Below the pieces are notes generated by a model that saw only the letters and a program-made list of their open reading frames with translations, did no database searches and was not told the DNA's origin. Shown here piece after piece: positions 35,001 to 39,573 of a stretch of DNA of 64,000 nucleotides. Location: positions 19,823,452-19,887,451 of the forward strand of contig OX235267.1 in the NCBI GenBank assembly GCA_944472135.2, read 5' to 3'. Made by a program: the position numbers and the translations under genes. Positions within the stretch are counted from its first letter, which is position 1. Each line of letters begins with the position of its first letter. The stretch is from Trichobilharzia regenti (lineage: Eukaryota > Platyhelminthes > Trematoda > Strigeidida > Schistosomatidae).

Positions 35001-36226
35001 AACAAACCTAAAATCACTGTAAAACAACTAAAAATAACCATAATGGGGCACAAATGGACAACCGTTAGATTTTAACTACTTCTTATTCATTTCTCCAAAG
35101 AAATACAACGAAATCGAGTTCATTTTTGGATTAATTACCTTAAATTATTTCTGAATTTTAGTCTGTTATACGCTTCACTACTATATCAAGAGGATGTAAC
35201 GAAAGTTTAGAATTATGGTTAATTCATCATTAGCATTCCTCTTTCGGAATTTTCTACCCTATTACTGTGCACATGATACACTGCTTTTCTCAGGTATACA
35301 TAAACATAACAGTCAGGATAGGGCTAAAAGTGAGAACCACTAAATTTCGATTAACTCTTCGATACACTATGTTGTTACATTTGAATGACATGGTTCTGAT
35401 GCAGATGAAGTAGATCAGAAAACCCTTACAAGTTCCCCTTGATCTCTTTTAATAGGAACTTTCTTAAATAAAAAGGGTGCACCACAGATTTACCGAAAGT
35501 GCTTAAATTTTTTGATTATCTGGCAGGCTCAAAACAGTCGGTAAAACTGTTTTTCTAGACAACTGAAGGGTGAGTTTGTGAAGTGGTGAGAAAAATATAT
35601 GGCGCCGAACACAAACACTACTTTCTCAAAAAGGATAGAAATAAGACAGAAAATGGGCACATAAATATTTGAGCAGATAAGACATTTATCATATTTATGC
35701 TCAAAATATGAGCAACTAATCCATGTTCAACTACAAAATCTTATGTATCTTCCCATTAGTCTACAATGACACTTTACGCTAATTATACCAAACATTCAGT
35801 GACTTTCACAGAAAGCAAACAAGTTTTACTATACAGTAAGATTCCGCTGACATAAAGCCATCCGAGGAAATATGGGCATCATATTTAGTATCAATGCTAG
35901 AAACATCGTTGTGATTCCTTTTCAAGAGAATGAATTTCTACCCATTAACATTCAAACAGAAATCAGTTTGAATATTTTTTTAGGTTTGGCATTCAGTAAG
36001 TGATATCCAAAAAATAATATACTTTAAAATGATAAATGAACTAGCCGTAGATTATAAATCAACTCTGTTGGAAAGAATCAATAAAAAATTCCAGCATACC
36101 AGATGAAAGCGTATTTCCTTCAGCCATTAAATTATTGACAGTTTGATCAGTATATGGACGTGAACCATTCATGACATCTCCATCAGTACAGGGACAGCAA
36201 GCAGGTGGTAGAATTTCCACTTCCAT
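2268..36226 (-). CDS. DNAAF1: DNAAF1 (LRRC50) gene, ten exons spread over 34 kb
   Basis: Dynein axonemal assembly factor 1 is a cytoplasmic LRR protein that helps pre-assemble outer and inner dynein arms for motile cilia and flagella. In flatworms this points to flame cells, ciliated larval surfaces and sperm. The exons, in order on the minus strand, are 36100-36226, 29966-30239, 28597-28688, 22100-22321, 20679-20848, 12647-12711, 12509-12594, 11279-11766, 2957-3089 and 2268-2339. Each listed junction has AG/GT borders, and codon phases match across all of them. The family-typical stretch before the LRRs (RMTKKFL, exon 3), the LRRs (exons 4-5), the [17 protein letters not shown] block after the LRRs (exon 6) and the charged helix with RQQW (exon 7) identify it. 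The LRR-cap exon between exons 5 and 6, and the terminal exon, were not located. Introns are 52 bp to 8.2 kb and full of transposons. Confidence 0.9.
2340..2956 (-). other. DNAAF1 intron 9
   Basis: This 617-bp intron has a short interrupted (ATA/TAA) microsatellite at about 2883-2908. Nothing else is recognised. Confidence 0.6.
2957..3089 (-). CDS. DNAAF1: DNAAF1 exon 9
   Basis: The acceptor is ctgcatacag|ACAG and the donor ATCATAG|gtaaac. The exon starts in phase 0, matching the end of exon 8, and carries one base into exon 10. It encodes a hydrophilic, Asn/Ser-rich stretch ([19 protein letters not shown]) of the poorly conserved C-terminal part. Assignment rests on position, splice sites and phase rather than on conserved motifs. 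Confidence 0.7.
3185..3389 (-). repeat. tRNA-derived SINE, family A, copy 1
   Basis: On the minus strand the element starts with a tRNA-like head (3389-3317). GCGTCGG at its 5' end pairs perfectly with CCGACGC at its 3' end, like a 7-bp acceptor stem. Box A is TGGCACAGAGG and box B is GGTTCGAACCC, which are the internal RNA polymerase III promoter. The body follows and ends in an A-rich tail (A/T run at 3185-3216). A second copy is at 19575-19771. It lies in intron 8 of DNAAF1, in the same orientation as the gene. Confidence 0.8.
3796..3956 (+). repeat. Hammerhead SINE family B, 5'-truncated copy
   Basis: It begins inside the ribozyme's 3' part (GGCTTCCTGCCGATTGCC) and continues with the family tail (CAACCATCTAATACC ... 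ACTAGTGTCAAATCAAAA). The tail end matches the copy at 23.09-23.34 kb. It lies directly upstream of the fuller copy at 3981, so the two may be a broken tandem pair. Confidence 0.65.
3981..4161 (+). repeat. Hammerhead SINE family B, copy with intact tRNA-like head
   Basis: The head has box-A-like AGCCCAGTGGTAACG and box B GGTTCGAATCTC (4033-4044). A hammerhead-like domain follows (about 4080-4135): core CTGACGA at 4086-4092, a stem II hairpin GTGCCAACTAGCAC, then GAAA at 4107-4110. Known schistosome Sm-alpha repeats have the same layout of a pol III promoter followed by a type I hammerhead, but the stem sequences here differ, so I call it a separate family. Stem III looks weak (CCT/AGG), so catalytic activity is uncertain. 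Confidence 0.8.
4162..7030. other. DNAAF1 intron 8 sequence without recognised gene
   Basis: This is A+T-rich intronic DNA. It contains a (TA)n tract followed by (GA)n at about 5145-5182, a short TAA-type run near 5228-5245, and a GATG/GATA-type run near 5653-5672. No coding exon or clear mobile element was seen. Confidence 0.5.
5145..5182. repeat. Compound (TA)n(GA)n microsatellite
   Basis: About eleven TA units are followed by about eight GA units, without interruption. Confidence 0.9.
7031..7597 (-). mobile_element. Penelope-like relic 1 with inverted flanks
   Basis: The minus strand of about 7500-7370 encodes a stretch like the end of a Penelope endonuclease ([20 protein letters not shown]), closely resembling the relic at 8.2-9.0 kb. 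The 3' non-coding arm (7031-7125) recurs inverted at 7507-7597, sharing for example AGTAAATATTTCTTCGCTC. Both arms contain a GATGA ... GAAA hammerhead-like string. Penelope elements are known for partly inverted terminal repeats and hammerhead motifs. No reverse transcriptase remains. Confidence 0.65.
7598..8171. other. Spacer between two Penelope relics
   Basis: Non-coding intronic sequence. The stretch at about 8040-8140 (ending CTACATTAAAATCTTAAC) resembles the right flank of the next relic (CATTAAAATCCTAA at 9003-9020) and may be more Penelope 3' sequence. Confidence 0.4.
8172..9003 (+). mobile_element. Penelope-like relic 2: endonuclease end within a 280-bp inverted repeat
   Basis: Plus-strand 8447-8760 encodes a decayed GIY-YIG-type endonuclease end: CACGVSYI, then [27 protein letters not shown], a stop, and [15 protein letters not shown]. 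This is the C-terminal domain of Penelope-like retroelements. The 3' part (8724-9003) is repeated in inverted orientation at 8172-8451, with perfectly symmetrical coordinates and near-identical sequence. Each arm holds GAGC-CTGATGA ... ATCGAAA-AGAGTACTCTT-T-GTTC, which looks like a small hammerhead: stem I GAGC/GTTC and stem III AGAG/CTCT are visible, but stem II is poor. RT is absent, so this is a non-functional fold-back remnant in DNAAF1 intron 8. Confidence 0.8.
9039..9175 (-). repeat. Degenerate hammerhead SINE, family C-like
   Basis: On the minus strand there is a box-B-like GGTTGGAACCCTGG, followed by GCGTACTGACGG and AGAGCGAAAC, at the spacing seen in the family C copy at 21.79 kb (GCGTACTAACGAAGAG ... 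GGACGAAAC). Divergence is high and the ends are not clear. Confidence 0.45.
9176..11278. other. DNAAF1 intron 8 sequence without recognised gene
   Basis: The first 250 bases have balanced base composition and may be more repeat-derived DNA. The remainder is A+T-rich and non-coding. Short open frames here lack conserved motifs or splice context. Confidence 0.45.
11279..11766 (-). CDS. DNAAF1: DNAAF1 exon 8 (charged helix and acidic linker)
   Basis: The acceptor is tttgttttaag|GG and the donor CAAGAG|gtaata. Phase 1 in (the T of exon 7 plus GG makes Trp), phase 0 out. At 488 nt it is the longest exon. It begins with a highly charged, probably coiled helix ([20 protein letters not shown]), followed by an acidic linker with DIDWLYGDV and many Asp/Asn residues, then a stretch with two Cys and several Met. 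This corresponds to the region after the LRR cap in DNAAF1. Confidence 0.85.
11767..12508 (-). other. DNAAF1 intron 7
   Basis: 742 bp, A+T-rich, with no repeat or gene recognised. Confidence 0.6.
12509..12594 (-). CDS. DNAAF1: DNAAF1 exon 7 (RQQW helix)
   Basis: The acceptor is aattatag|CTATGC and the donor TTAAAT|gtgagt. It encodes [20 protein letters not shown], matching the conserved charged helix (EREERQQW type) that follows the LRR cap in animal DNAAF1. Phase 2 in, phase 1 out. Confidence 0.9.
12595..12646 (-). other. DNAAF1 intron 6, only 52 bp
   Basis: The exon 6 donor (GCCTT|gtaagt) and exon 7 acceptor (ttatag) are 52 bp apart. Very short introns like this are known in schistosome genes and contrast with the multi-kilobase introns elsewhere in this gene. 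Confidence 0.85.
12647..12711 (-). CDS. DNAAF1: DNAAF1 exon 6 (post-LRR conserved block)
   Basis: The acceptor is atgttttag|AAAAAT and the donor CCTT|gtaagt. It encodes [19 protein letters not shown], one of the most conserved stretches of DNAAF1 and the strongest single piece of evidence for the assignment. Phase 0 in, phase 2 out. Confidence 0.95.
12712..14500. other. DNAAF1 intron 5, first part
   Basis: A+T-rich sequence. The missing LRR-cap exon (expected about 70-80 nt, phase 0/0) should lie between here and 20678, but I could not find a convincing copy. Confidence 0.4.
14500..14706 (-). repeat. tRNA-derived hammerhead-like SINE
   Basis: On the minus strand, box-A-like TCGCTAAAGTGGTAAG (near 14690) and box-B-like GGCTCGACTCTC (near 14650) precede a hammerhead-like domain at 14637-14590: CTGATAAG, a hairpin around CCCAAAAGG, then GAAACGGC. 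The core differs from the CTGANGA consensus at one position, so it may be inactive. The ends are approximate. Confidence 0.6.
16315..16347. repeat. Self-complementary ACT/AGT microsatellite
   Basis: A run of ACT/CTA units turns directly into a run of TAG/AGT units, so the tract can fold on itself as a hairpin. Confidence 0.85.
16604..16653. repeat. (AT)n microsatellite
   Basis: An uninterrupted AT/TA run of about 50 bp. Confidence 0.95.
16868..17030 (+). repeat. tRNA-derived SINE, family D
   Basis: The head is strongly tRNA-like: box A TAGTTCAGTGATAGAATGC and box B GGTTCGATTCCC (about 16914-16925). A non-tRNA body follows and ends in a short A-run (about 17022-17029). No hammerhead core was recognised. 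A weaker relative of the head is near 1146-1205. Confidence 0.7.
17325..19229 (-). mobile_element. Penelope-like relic 3: nested inverted repeats split by an RTE copy
   Basis: Three inverted pairs are visible: 17325-17430 with 19126-19229, 17474-17526 with 18690-18742, and 18743-18813 with 19061-19132. The minus strand of the central spacer (18814-19060) has decayed frames like the end of a Penelope endonuclease ([20 protein letters not shown], later NKND). An RTE fragment sits inside at 17552-18683. The Penelope reading of the spacer is an inference from motif style and from the similar fold-back layout of relics 1 and 2; the inverted repeats themselves are directly visible. Confidence 0.6.
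17552..18683 (-). mobile_element. RTE (SR2-like) retrotransposon, 5'-truncated copy A
   Basis: This is the reverse complement of the last third of RTE copy B (about 26200-27325), with the shared ATA-rich tail at 17552-17567. It covers the RT core from the fingers/palm (with [13 protein letters not shown]) through the C-terminal [13 protein letters not shown] region to the 3' UTR (TTCCTCTAGGAATTAAAGG). It carries the same premature stops and altered stretch as copy B. 5' truncation is the usual product of incomplete reverse transcription. It lies in DNAAF1 intron 5, in sense orientation, within Penelope relic 3. Confidence 0.9.
19575..19771 (-). repeat. tRNA-derived SINE, family A, copy 2
   Basis: It has the same structure as the copy at 3185-3389. 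The tRNA-like head is at 19771-19700, with GCGTCGG pairing with CCGACGC, box A TGGCACAGTGG and box B GGTTCGATCCC. The body ends in an A-rich tail (T-run on the plus strand near 19580-19610). Confidence 0.85.
20034..20070. repeat. (TA)n microsatellite
   Basis: An uninterrupted TA run of about 36 bp. Confidence 0.95.
20471..20615 (+). repeat. Hammerhead SINE family C, degenerate copy
   Basis: It matches the copy at 21785 in order: GCCGGCCT..TAG, AAGGTCCTGCG, the ACAAAACAGCTCTC remnant of the GAAAC core, CCTGGTCTTCAGTG, and the TCAATTCATGATC tail. The hammerhead core is destroyed. Confidence 0.55.
20679..20848 (-). CDS. DNAAF1: DNAAF1 exon 5 (LRR)
   Basis: The acceptor is ctgaaacag|ATATG and the donor AGTCTA|gtaagt. 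It encodes two leucine-rich repeats ([17 protein letters not shown] and [14 protein letters not shown]), which match the C-terminal LRRs of DNAAF1. Phase 1 in, phase 0 out. The region that should follow (the last LRR and cap) is the unplaced exon. Confidence 0.92.
21486..21545 (+). repeat. Hammerhead SINE family C, 3' fragment
   Basis: ACAGTTGTCCAGTACTC and the following bases up to TTCATGA match the end of the copy at 21785-21945. Confidence 0.5.
21785..21945 (+). repeat. Hammerhead SINE family C, best copy
   Basis: Box B-like GGGTTCGACCC (21813-21824) is followed by GCGTACTAACGAAGAG, the stem II hairpin GTCCCATGTGAGGAC, and GAAAC. Stem II and GAAAC match the known schistosome hammerhead (GTCCCAAATAGGAC, GAAAC) almost exactly, but CTGATGA has become a TAACGA-type string. 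The family recurs at 20471, 21486, 33973 (minus) and perhaps 9039 (minus). Confidence 0.7.
22100..22321 (-). CDS. DNAAF1: DNAAF1 exon 4 (LRRs)
   Basis: The acceptor is atctttatag|GTTTTT and the donor ATCTTG|gtaagt. It encodes [16 protein letters not shown], then [17 protein letters not shown] and [17 protein letters not shown], consecutive 22-residue LRRs typical of DNAAF1 (SDS22-like class). Phase 1 in, phase 1 out. Confidence 0.95.
22322..23092. other. DNAAF1 intron 3, first part
   Basis: A+T-rich, with no gene or repeat recognised. Confidence 0.5.
23093..23338 (+). repeat. Hammerhead SINE family B, copy lacking its head
   Basis: It starts at GTGGGACATGAGTTCC and carries the hammerhead-like domain TTGATGATGAG - stem II TGCCAACAAGCA - CGAAAC (23131-23159), then GGCGTCC, as at the 3' side of the known Sm-alpha ribozyme. 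The tail ends ACTAGCTAGTGTCCAATC. The tRNA-like head is missing, consistent with 5' truncation. Confidence 0.75.
23339..24079. other. Intronic DNA before RTE copy B
   Basis: Non-coding. The transition into RTE 5' sequence is near 24080, where similarity to copy C starts (GTTAACTGTGCT). Confidence 0.45.
24323..25140 (+). pseudogene. RTE copy B endonuclease region
   Basis: It starts at the ATG of MNLFAPKE. The apurinic/apyrimidinic-endonuclease-like fold is seen as [35 protein letters not shown] and QIDFI. The frame is broken at about 24850, where copy C reads GGAAAAATG and copy B TATGAGAAATG, and again at the GSD motif (about 25070), where one extra base shifts the frame out of the SDHHLV-type ending. 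The enzyme would nick target DNA to prime reverse transcription. Confidence 0.85.
25141..27290 (+). pseudogene. RTE copy B reverse transcriptase region
   Basis: It opens with an in-frame TAA shared with copy C (near 25144) and then runs open from 25277 to 26128: linker, thumb-side WRGI.PL, and a QAGI/RRNK block ending at a TGA. The catalytic FADD box is present ([13 protein letters not shown], about 26508-26545), but a TTG-TAA stop (about 26310) and an altered stretch at 26395-26495 separate it from the fingers. The C-terminus has [13 protein letters not shown] and [12 protein letters not shown]. It cannot encode an intact RT. Confidence 0.85.
27334..27600. other. Intronic DNA between RTE copy B and the Sm-alpha-like dimer
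   Basis: Non-coding. It may include a worn upstream part of the first Sm-alpha-like unit. Confidence 0.4.
27601..28090 (+). repeat. Sm-alpha-like hammerhead repeat, two units 336 bp apart
   Basis: Unit 1 has ATATCCAGTGGATAAGTC ... AAATAAGAGGAAATGTGC, then ATCCTGGATTCCACTG (27632-27684). Unit 2 has ACATCCAGCTTACGACTC ... AAATAGAACGAAAGG, then ATCCCGGATCCA (27968-28017). The order and sequences follow the known Schistosoma Sm-alpha type I hammerhead, and the 336-bp offset fits the roughly 330-bp monomer of that satellite/SINE. Unit 2 has a box-A-like ATGGCCCAAGCGGG (about 27866) and box-B-like GAGTTTGAAACGA (27898). Both cores deviate from CTGATGA, so they are probably inactive. Confidence 0.75.
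28091..28596. other. DNAAF1 intron 3, last part
   Basis: A+T-rich sequence with nothing recognised. Confidence 0.5.
28597..28688 (-). CDS. DNAAF1: DNAAF1 exon 3 (family-typical N-terminal block)
   Basis: The acceptor is ctttcatag|GATG and the donor TAATG|gtgaga. It encodes [17 protein letters not shown] and [11 protein letters not shown], the segment that precedes the first LRR in animal DNAAF1. Phase 2 in, phase 1 out. Confidence 0.95.
28689..29965 (-). other. DNAAF1 intron 2
   Basis: 1.28 kb, A+T-rich, with a short TA tract near 28847-28862. No mobile element was recognised. Confidence 0.55.
29966..30239 (-). CDS. DNAAF1: DNAAF1 exon 2 (low-complexity N-terminal region)
   Basis: The acceptor is attctctttcag|ATGAAC and the donor CCAAG|gtatga. 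It encodes a Ser/Asn/Asp-rich region ([17 protein letters not shown], then [14 protein letters not shown]). The first base from exon 1 makes Asp, and the last two bases join exon 3 to make Arg. This N-terminal region is poorly conserved across animals; the phases and splice sites support it. Confidence 0.85.
30531..30585 (+). repeat. Degenerate hammerhead string of SINE family B type
   Basis: CTGTAGATATACACTGTTGATG and ATCGACAAATACGAAAC align with GTAGATACACCTTGATGATG and GTGCCAACAAGCACGAAAC of family B. No tRNA-like head was seen. Confidence 0.5.
31203..31245 (+). repeat. Degenerate hammerhead string
   Basis: TTACTGATAAGTGACGACAAG followed by TATGAAAT resembles the family B core CTGATGAGTGCCAACAAGCACGAAAC at most positions. 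It may be a worn SINE remnant or a chance match. Confidence 0.35.
31415..31740 (-). repeat. TRIM LTR 1
   Basis: TG...CA ends (TGTGGTGAGAG to CTGTTGTTACA on the minus strand). It contains four CCAAT-type boxes (ACAACCAATC or similar), a TATAAATA box and an AATAAA signal, so promoter and poly(A) site are both visible. Confidence 0.92.
31719..32231 (-). CDS. TRIM open frame, body 1 (gag-integrase end fusion)
   Basis: A 170-codon frame that begins inside the LTR at the ATG overlapping TATAAA, crosses the LTR/body border and ends at the next LTR. The middle ([25 protein letters not shown]) looks like the start of a gypsy-type gag. After GSGKQ it changes to [17 protein letters not shown], the GPY/F motif at the end of gypsy-type integrases, and VNVSELQKW. 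The fusion is in frame, with thousands of bases lost. It is probably not a functional protein; the open frame may simply be young. It differs from body 2 by Val versus Phe at one residue. Confidence 0.75.
   Translation of the reverse strand: MYKYVLIFIIKRSVAWPLSSVVTFGVAAYRQMKSLYPAVFDGDIWIVGQDFKASAQLSGVQDLSAMELLLETLLGGRAKAAYEGVGRSMDECSTGSGKQFPKWEGPYMVTSRWGYADTVAMANNERRVNVSELQKWIQRDKPTMTPAPSRSSRLQSHVFDGGTSVVRAGC
32163..32488 (-). repeat. TRIM LTR 2 (shared middle LTR)
   Basis: I see no difference from LTR 1 over 326 bp. It serves as 3' LTR for one unit and 5' LTR for the other. Confidence 0.92.
32467..32979 (-). CDS. TRIM open frame, body 2 (gag-integrase end fusion)
   Basis: Same as the body 1 frame, with three nucleotide differences (near 32832, 32840 and 32860), one of which changes Val to Phe. 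Confidence 0.75.
   Translation of the reverse strand: MYKYVLIFIIKRSVAWPLSSVVTFGVAAYRQMKSLYPAVFDGDIWIFGQDFKASAQLSGVQDLSAMELLLETLLGGRAKAAYEGVGRSMDECSTGSGKQFPKWEGPYMVTSRWGYADTVAMANNERRVNVSELQKWIQRDKPTMTPAPSRSSRLQSHVFDGGTSVVRAGC
32911..33236 (-). repeat. TRIM LTR 3 (5' LTR by orientation)
   Basis: No difference from the other two LTRs was seen. The target duplication CCCA follows at 33237-33240. Confidence 0.92.
33241..36099. other. DNAAF1 intron 1, 5' part
   Basis: A+T-rich non-coding DNA with one family C SINE copy (33973-34110). Nothing else was recognised. Confidence 0.5.
33973..34110 (-). repeat. Hammerhead SINE family C, minus-strand copy
   Basis: On the minus strand: box B-like GGGTTCGATCGC, then GGCTAAAGAG, the stem II hairpin GTCCTAATATAGGAC, and GAAAC, then ATTCATCCAGTGAC. 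Stem II is perfect, but CTGATGA has become CTAAAGA. Confidence 0.65.
36100..36226 (-). CDS. DNAAF1: DNAAF1 exon 1 (start codon)
   Basis: The ATG at 36226-36224 lies in a good context (ACCATGG). Forty-two codons ([18 protein letters not shown] at the start) end at the donor TCATCTG|gtatgc, and the leftover G fits exon 2. It is assigned as the first coding exon by splice phase and the lack of a better upstream start; sequence conservation is not expected here. Confidence 0.75.
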
Positions 36227-36765
36227 GGTCACGCGTTTATGTGTATTTATCAGTTTTACACTGTCAGTGAGTGATAATATATTTTCTTATTCAAACTTTC
36301 CAATAAAAATACAAATAATGTACAAATTTGTATCTGCAAACAAACAAAAAATATACGTGGGGAATAAAACTTCACAGATCATCTCAGACTAGAAATCACA
36401 AACTTCATTTTTATGTCCAATAAGTCAAAAAATTAACCTAACGTGTTGAACAGACGTTAATTTAGCTAACTGCAAAAGGAAGTAAATGTCAACAAATACA
36501 AGGAGTTGTATGCCCGGTTGGATAAAAATGGGTGAAGAATGGTTAAACGAAGGTTAAAATGGTGAAGTAGTGTTTGAATAGTGGGAAAATATTGGTTAAA
36601 TTTTGATAAAATTAAGAAAGCTTTTGCATTCAATATTTGTTTAGTATCACTGCATTCAAACTTCGTAAGTTCACACAGAAACTGTCCCACATAAATCCTG
36701 AAGTGAGTATTTTTAGTTACTTGTAGATATATATCTATTGGGTATTTGGTTGTTTTAGGGCGAGC
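36227..36765. other. Presumed DNAAF1 promoter and 5' flank
   Basis: This is the sequence immediately upstream of the start codon on the minus strand. No clear TATA box or initiator can be assigned. The stretch 36500-36610 is a low-complexity run of GGTTAAA/GGTGAAG-like units. Confidence 0.35.
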
Positions 36766-37000
36766 ACGAATGTTACCAGTGTTGGTGACACAGCCGTAAA
36801 ATGCCCGTCAGCCATGCAGGTTGTCCGGCGTTCGATCCTCGGCCGATGAACTATTTTACCTCGCTAAGCCAGTAATAAGACTAATAAGAGGTAAGGTTGG
36901 TTATGAGGCTAGCAACCCCATCCCGTGAAAATAAACACCACTGCTACAGAAACTCTAAGCCTCTAGCTTGAAGCCCTGTTTTCCACTGGGAACATAAAGG
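36766..37000 (+). repeat. Composite SINE-like element with RTE 5' and 3' ends
   Basis: The left part has a box-B-like GGCGTTCGATCCTCGG (about 36828-36843). From 36908 it reads GAGGCTAGCAACCCCATCCC and CTGCTACAGAAACT, the 5' end of the RTE elements (24268-24315, 44821-44870). It then goes straight to CTTGAAGCCCTGTTTTCC and GGAACATAAAGGAAT, the RTE 3' end. The whole RTE coding region is missing. Confidence 0.75.
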
Positions 37001-38219
37001 AATAAAAAACGAATTTTACCGCAACTTGTAAGCAAGCAATAATTATTATATCCTAATTCATTTAAAATAGCCTTTTTAGCTCAAACAAGAGAATATAAAC
37101 CCTGGTCTATTTGTCTTGCAATAATCTCACACAGGCTAAAAATTAACAGCAGTCTGAATTATGCATGAAACGAGAACACAGATGATGAAAACATGTACGG
37201 AGTTTTAGGGAATTTTCCCTGCTTTTTATACTTTGCTAATAATGACCAACAGTTAGAAATGGCGTGTTGGATCGTTTACTTGAAACAGCACATACTCTAA
37301 CAATATAACTAACTAATTGGTCCGTAAAGTGCAAACTTTCTCCAATATTCTTGCAAGGAAAACTCTATGGCCTTCAGATAAATCTTATACTGCTTTCTAA
37401 TTTGTTGAGATTATTTTGCAAGCAGCCTAATATTCTAATTCCTTTGAAAGTTGCTCCACTCTTTCCAGTGTTGATCTGGTCACCAGAGATTTGCAAATTG
37501 GTCGGCTGATTACTTACTGGGCTAAATAAATACAGATATACACCCGTGAGTTTGTATATTACATTGATACAATTAACTGTATATATTTACGAACCAAGGG
37601 TTGTGATTGCTTTATCACCTAGTAATTAGTGCTGTTGGCTGCACAAACGACAAAAATGACAAAGGACTGGTGTTCAGTGCAATATACAATTTCTGATTAC
37701 ACACTAAAAATACTAAAAGAAGTGGCACAATATCTCCCATTTACAGTCAAAAGCTTTACTCGGACGAATACCTTTGAAGTAATTTCGAAAAATGTGTGGA
37801 AATGAATGCAGTAATTAGGGGTAATTTAGGTGTATGAAGGTATTTGGAGTAAATGTCGTATTCTCACAAAAAATTTCATTCTGATTTGATTGGGTATAAT
37901 ACACTAAAAACCCTAGTGACATTTGTTTCCCACTCTATATCCACGTCTTTTCGAGTCCCAGAGAGAAAATGCATCCAAACACCTGGATCTTGTCCAAAAT
38001 ATTGACAAGCGCATACTGTAGGGATGCCACCGAATGTATGCATGTGATACTTTAGGTATAACTGATTTGGTAAATGTGGAAAAACGTAGAAATAGTTCTT
38101 AAGAATGACCTTCCTCCTTATTCTCATCACTAATTCAAAAAACCTGAGGCATCGTAGGACGAAATTAAAGAGCCACCTTAAAGTACTGTTACCCCATCAA
38201 CTCTTGATGCATTTATCAC
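37001..38219. other. No gene recognised
   Basis: Mostly A+T-rich. A minus-strand open frame at 37876-38130 (GGIPTVCACQYFGQDPGVWMH) has somewhat protein-like composition but matches no family I know; it may be a transposon remnant. Confidence 0.35.
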
Positions 38220-38815
38220 TTGAGGGACATGTCGCAGAAACTGTCTCAAACTTCAGGCGATTCATTGGAAATTGACATTATGTTGAAAAGTCCAGAACAT
38301 TTTTTCCAGATACCACTGTTTCTGGGTGCGTTACAGACATTTCGAGGCAGAATACAGGTGGCTTTCCCACGCTCTGCAATGCGTCCAAAAGTTTTGCCCT
38401 GAAGCCGGGGAAAATGCTAGCCGGGTTTATGATGGGTTGAGTCCCAATCCGACAAAAACGGGGAAAATCATGTTAAAAAAGGGGACAAATTCGGGACATT
38501 CTATTGAATGAAAGAGGGCCCAAAATCGGGCGATAGTGAGATTTTCGCCTTTTTCCCAGACAAAGCACACTGTCCCATTTTTTGTCACATTGCCCCCCGC
38601 TTTTTAAAAACGTCACGATTTCCCCTTAATCAGCAGAATGTATTACTTCTACTCGCATAATTTCCCATTAATTGGAGGAATTTCGCATGGTCAACCCTCC
38701 TTGTCCCATTTAATCGAATTTTTCCCCTTTTGAAATTAAACACACCAATTTTTCCACGTTTTCCCATAAATGTCCCCCTTTAGTTCACACATTTGTCCGA
38801 CTGAGGAGGGGGAAT
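38220..38815. other. Block with strand-asymmetric G-runs and C-runs
   Basis: The plus strand has many GGG/GGGG runs from about 38400 to 38530 and then many CCC/CCCC runs from about 38550 to 38795, mostly set in A- or T-rich context such as TTTGTCCC or GGGGAAAAT. The left half reverse-complemented resembles the right half in texture, so it may be a very diverged inverted repeat. No coding sequence or known element was recognised. Confidence 0.5.
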
Positions 38816-39162
38816 CAGAAAAGCCAGTAATTTCAAATTATATTTGCTGAAAATTCAAAAGACTTGATTAGGCGAACAAATAATGTTCTTTTGGGGAACT
38901 TCATTCGTCTATATAGTTAAATGTCTATCAAAATATAATTAATAACAAACGTTAAAATGTTGTGATGCTCTGCAGAAATTACTTTATTTGGGTGAAAATG
39001 ATAATTCAGAGAGCCATTATTCATTAGTAAGCCATAAATAGTGGTGGGTACTTCTCATAAACACCACAAAATTCTAGTATTTACTTTCAATTATATATGT
39101 GCCTTTTAAAATGTTGTCATGACCACTATGTGACCTCGAGTTCAATATCCTATATCCTGGTT

Positions 39163-39432
39163 ACGAGCTAGTATACACCAGTGATTTCTTTGAGCTCGCT
39201 TCTTGATTGTGAGGTAGAGGTTCCAGATCTTCGGTGAGCTTCTGCGTAGTAAGTCCCGACACTCGACTGCTTTAGCTCTGGTAGACTCCAGGAGGAGTGG
39301 TGCGGGGATTGGTCGAGATGTGGTTTGTAGTATGCAGTATGTTAGGACTGTATTGCTGCCGTGAATGGAGTTTGACCTAACTCCCGTTGGTCATTCGGTG
39401 TAGTCATAAAAGCAGAATAGTAATAATAATAA
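39163..39432 (+). repeat. ATA-tailed repeat G, copy 1
   Basis: It shares about 270 bp with 47895-48170, for example GAGCTCGCTTCTTGATTGTG and GTGGTTTGTAGTATG, and ends in TAATAATAATAAAATA. The tail style equals that of the RTE elements. It may be a SINE or another LINE's 3' end; no coding sequence or clear pol III box was seen. Confidence 0.6.
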
Positions 39433-39573
39433 AATAGGTTGTAGTGTAGATAATATAGGTTGAGATAAGTGGAATAATAAAGGTGACCTAAGGAAAAGAT
39501 AGAGTGAGAGAAGGCAGAATAGGTCGTGGGGATTTAGTTTGTACGCTTATCCATTGACAGTTGGTTTCAAGTT

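Noticed and set aside
37876..38130. 84-codon minus-strand open frame
   Set aside because: Some protein-like composition, but no family match, no splice signals and no second copy; it is left as unassigned.
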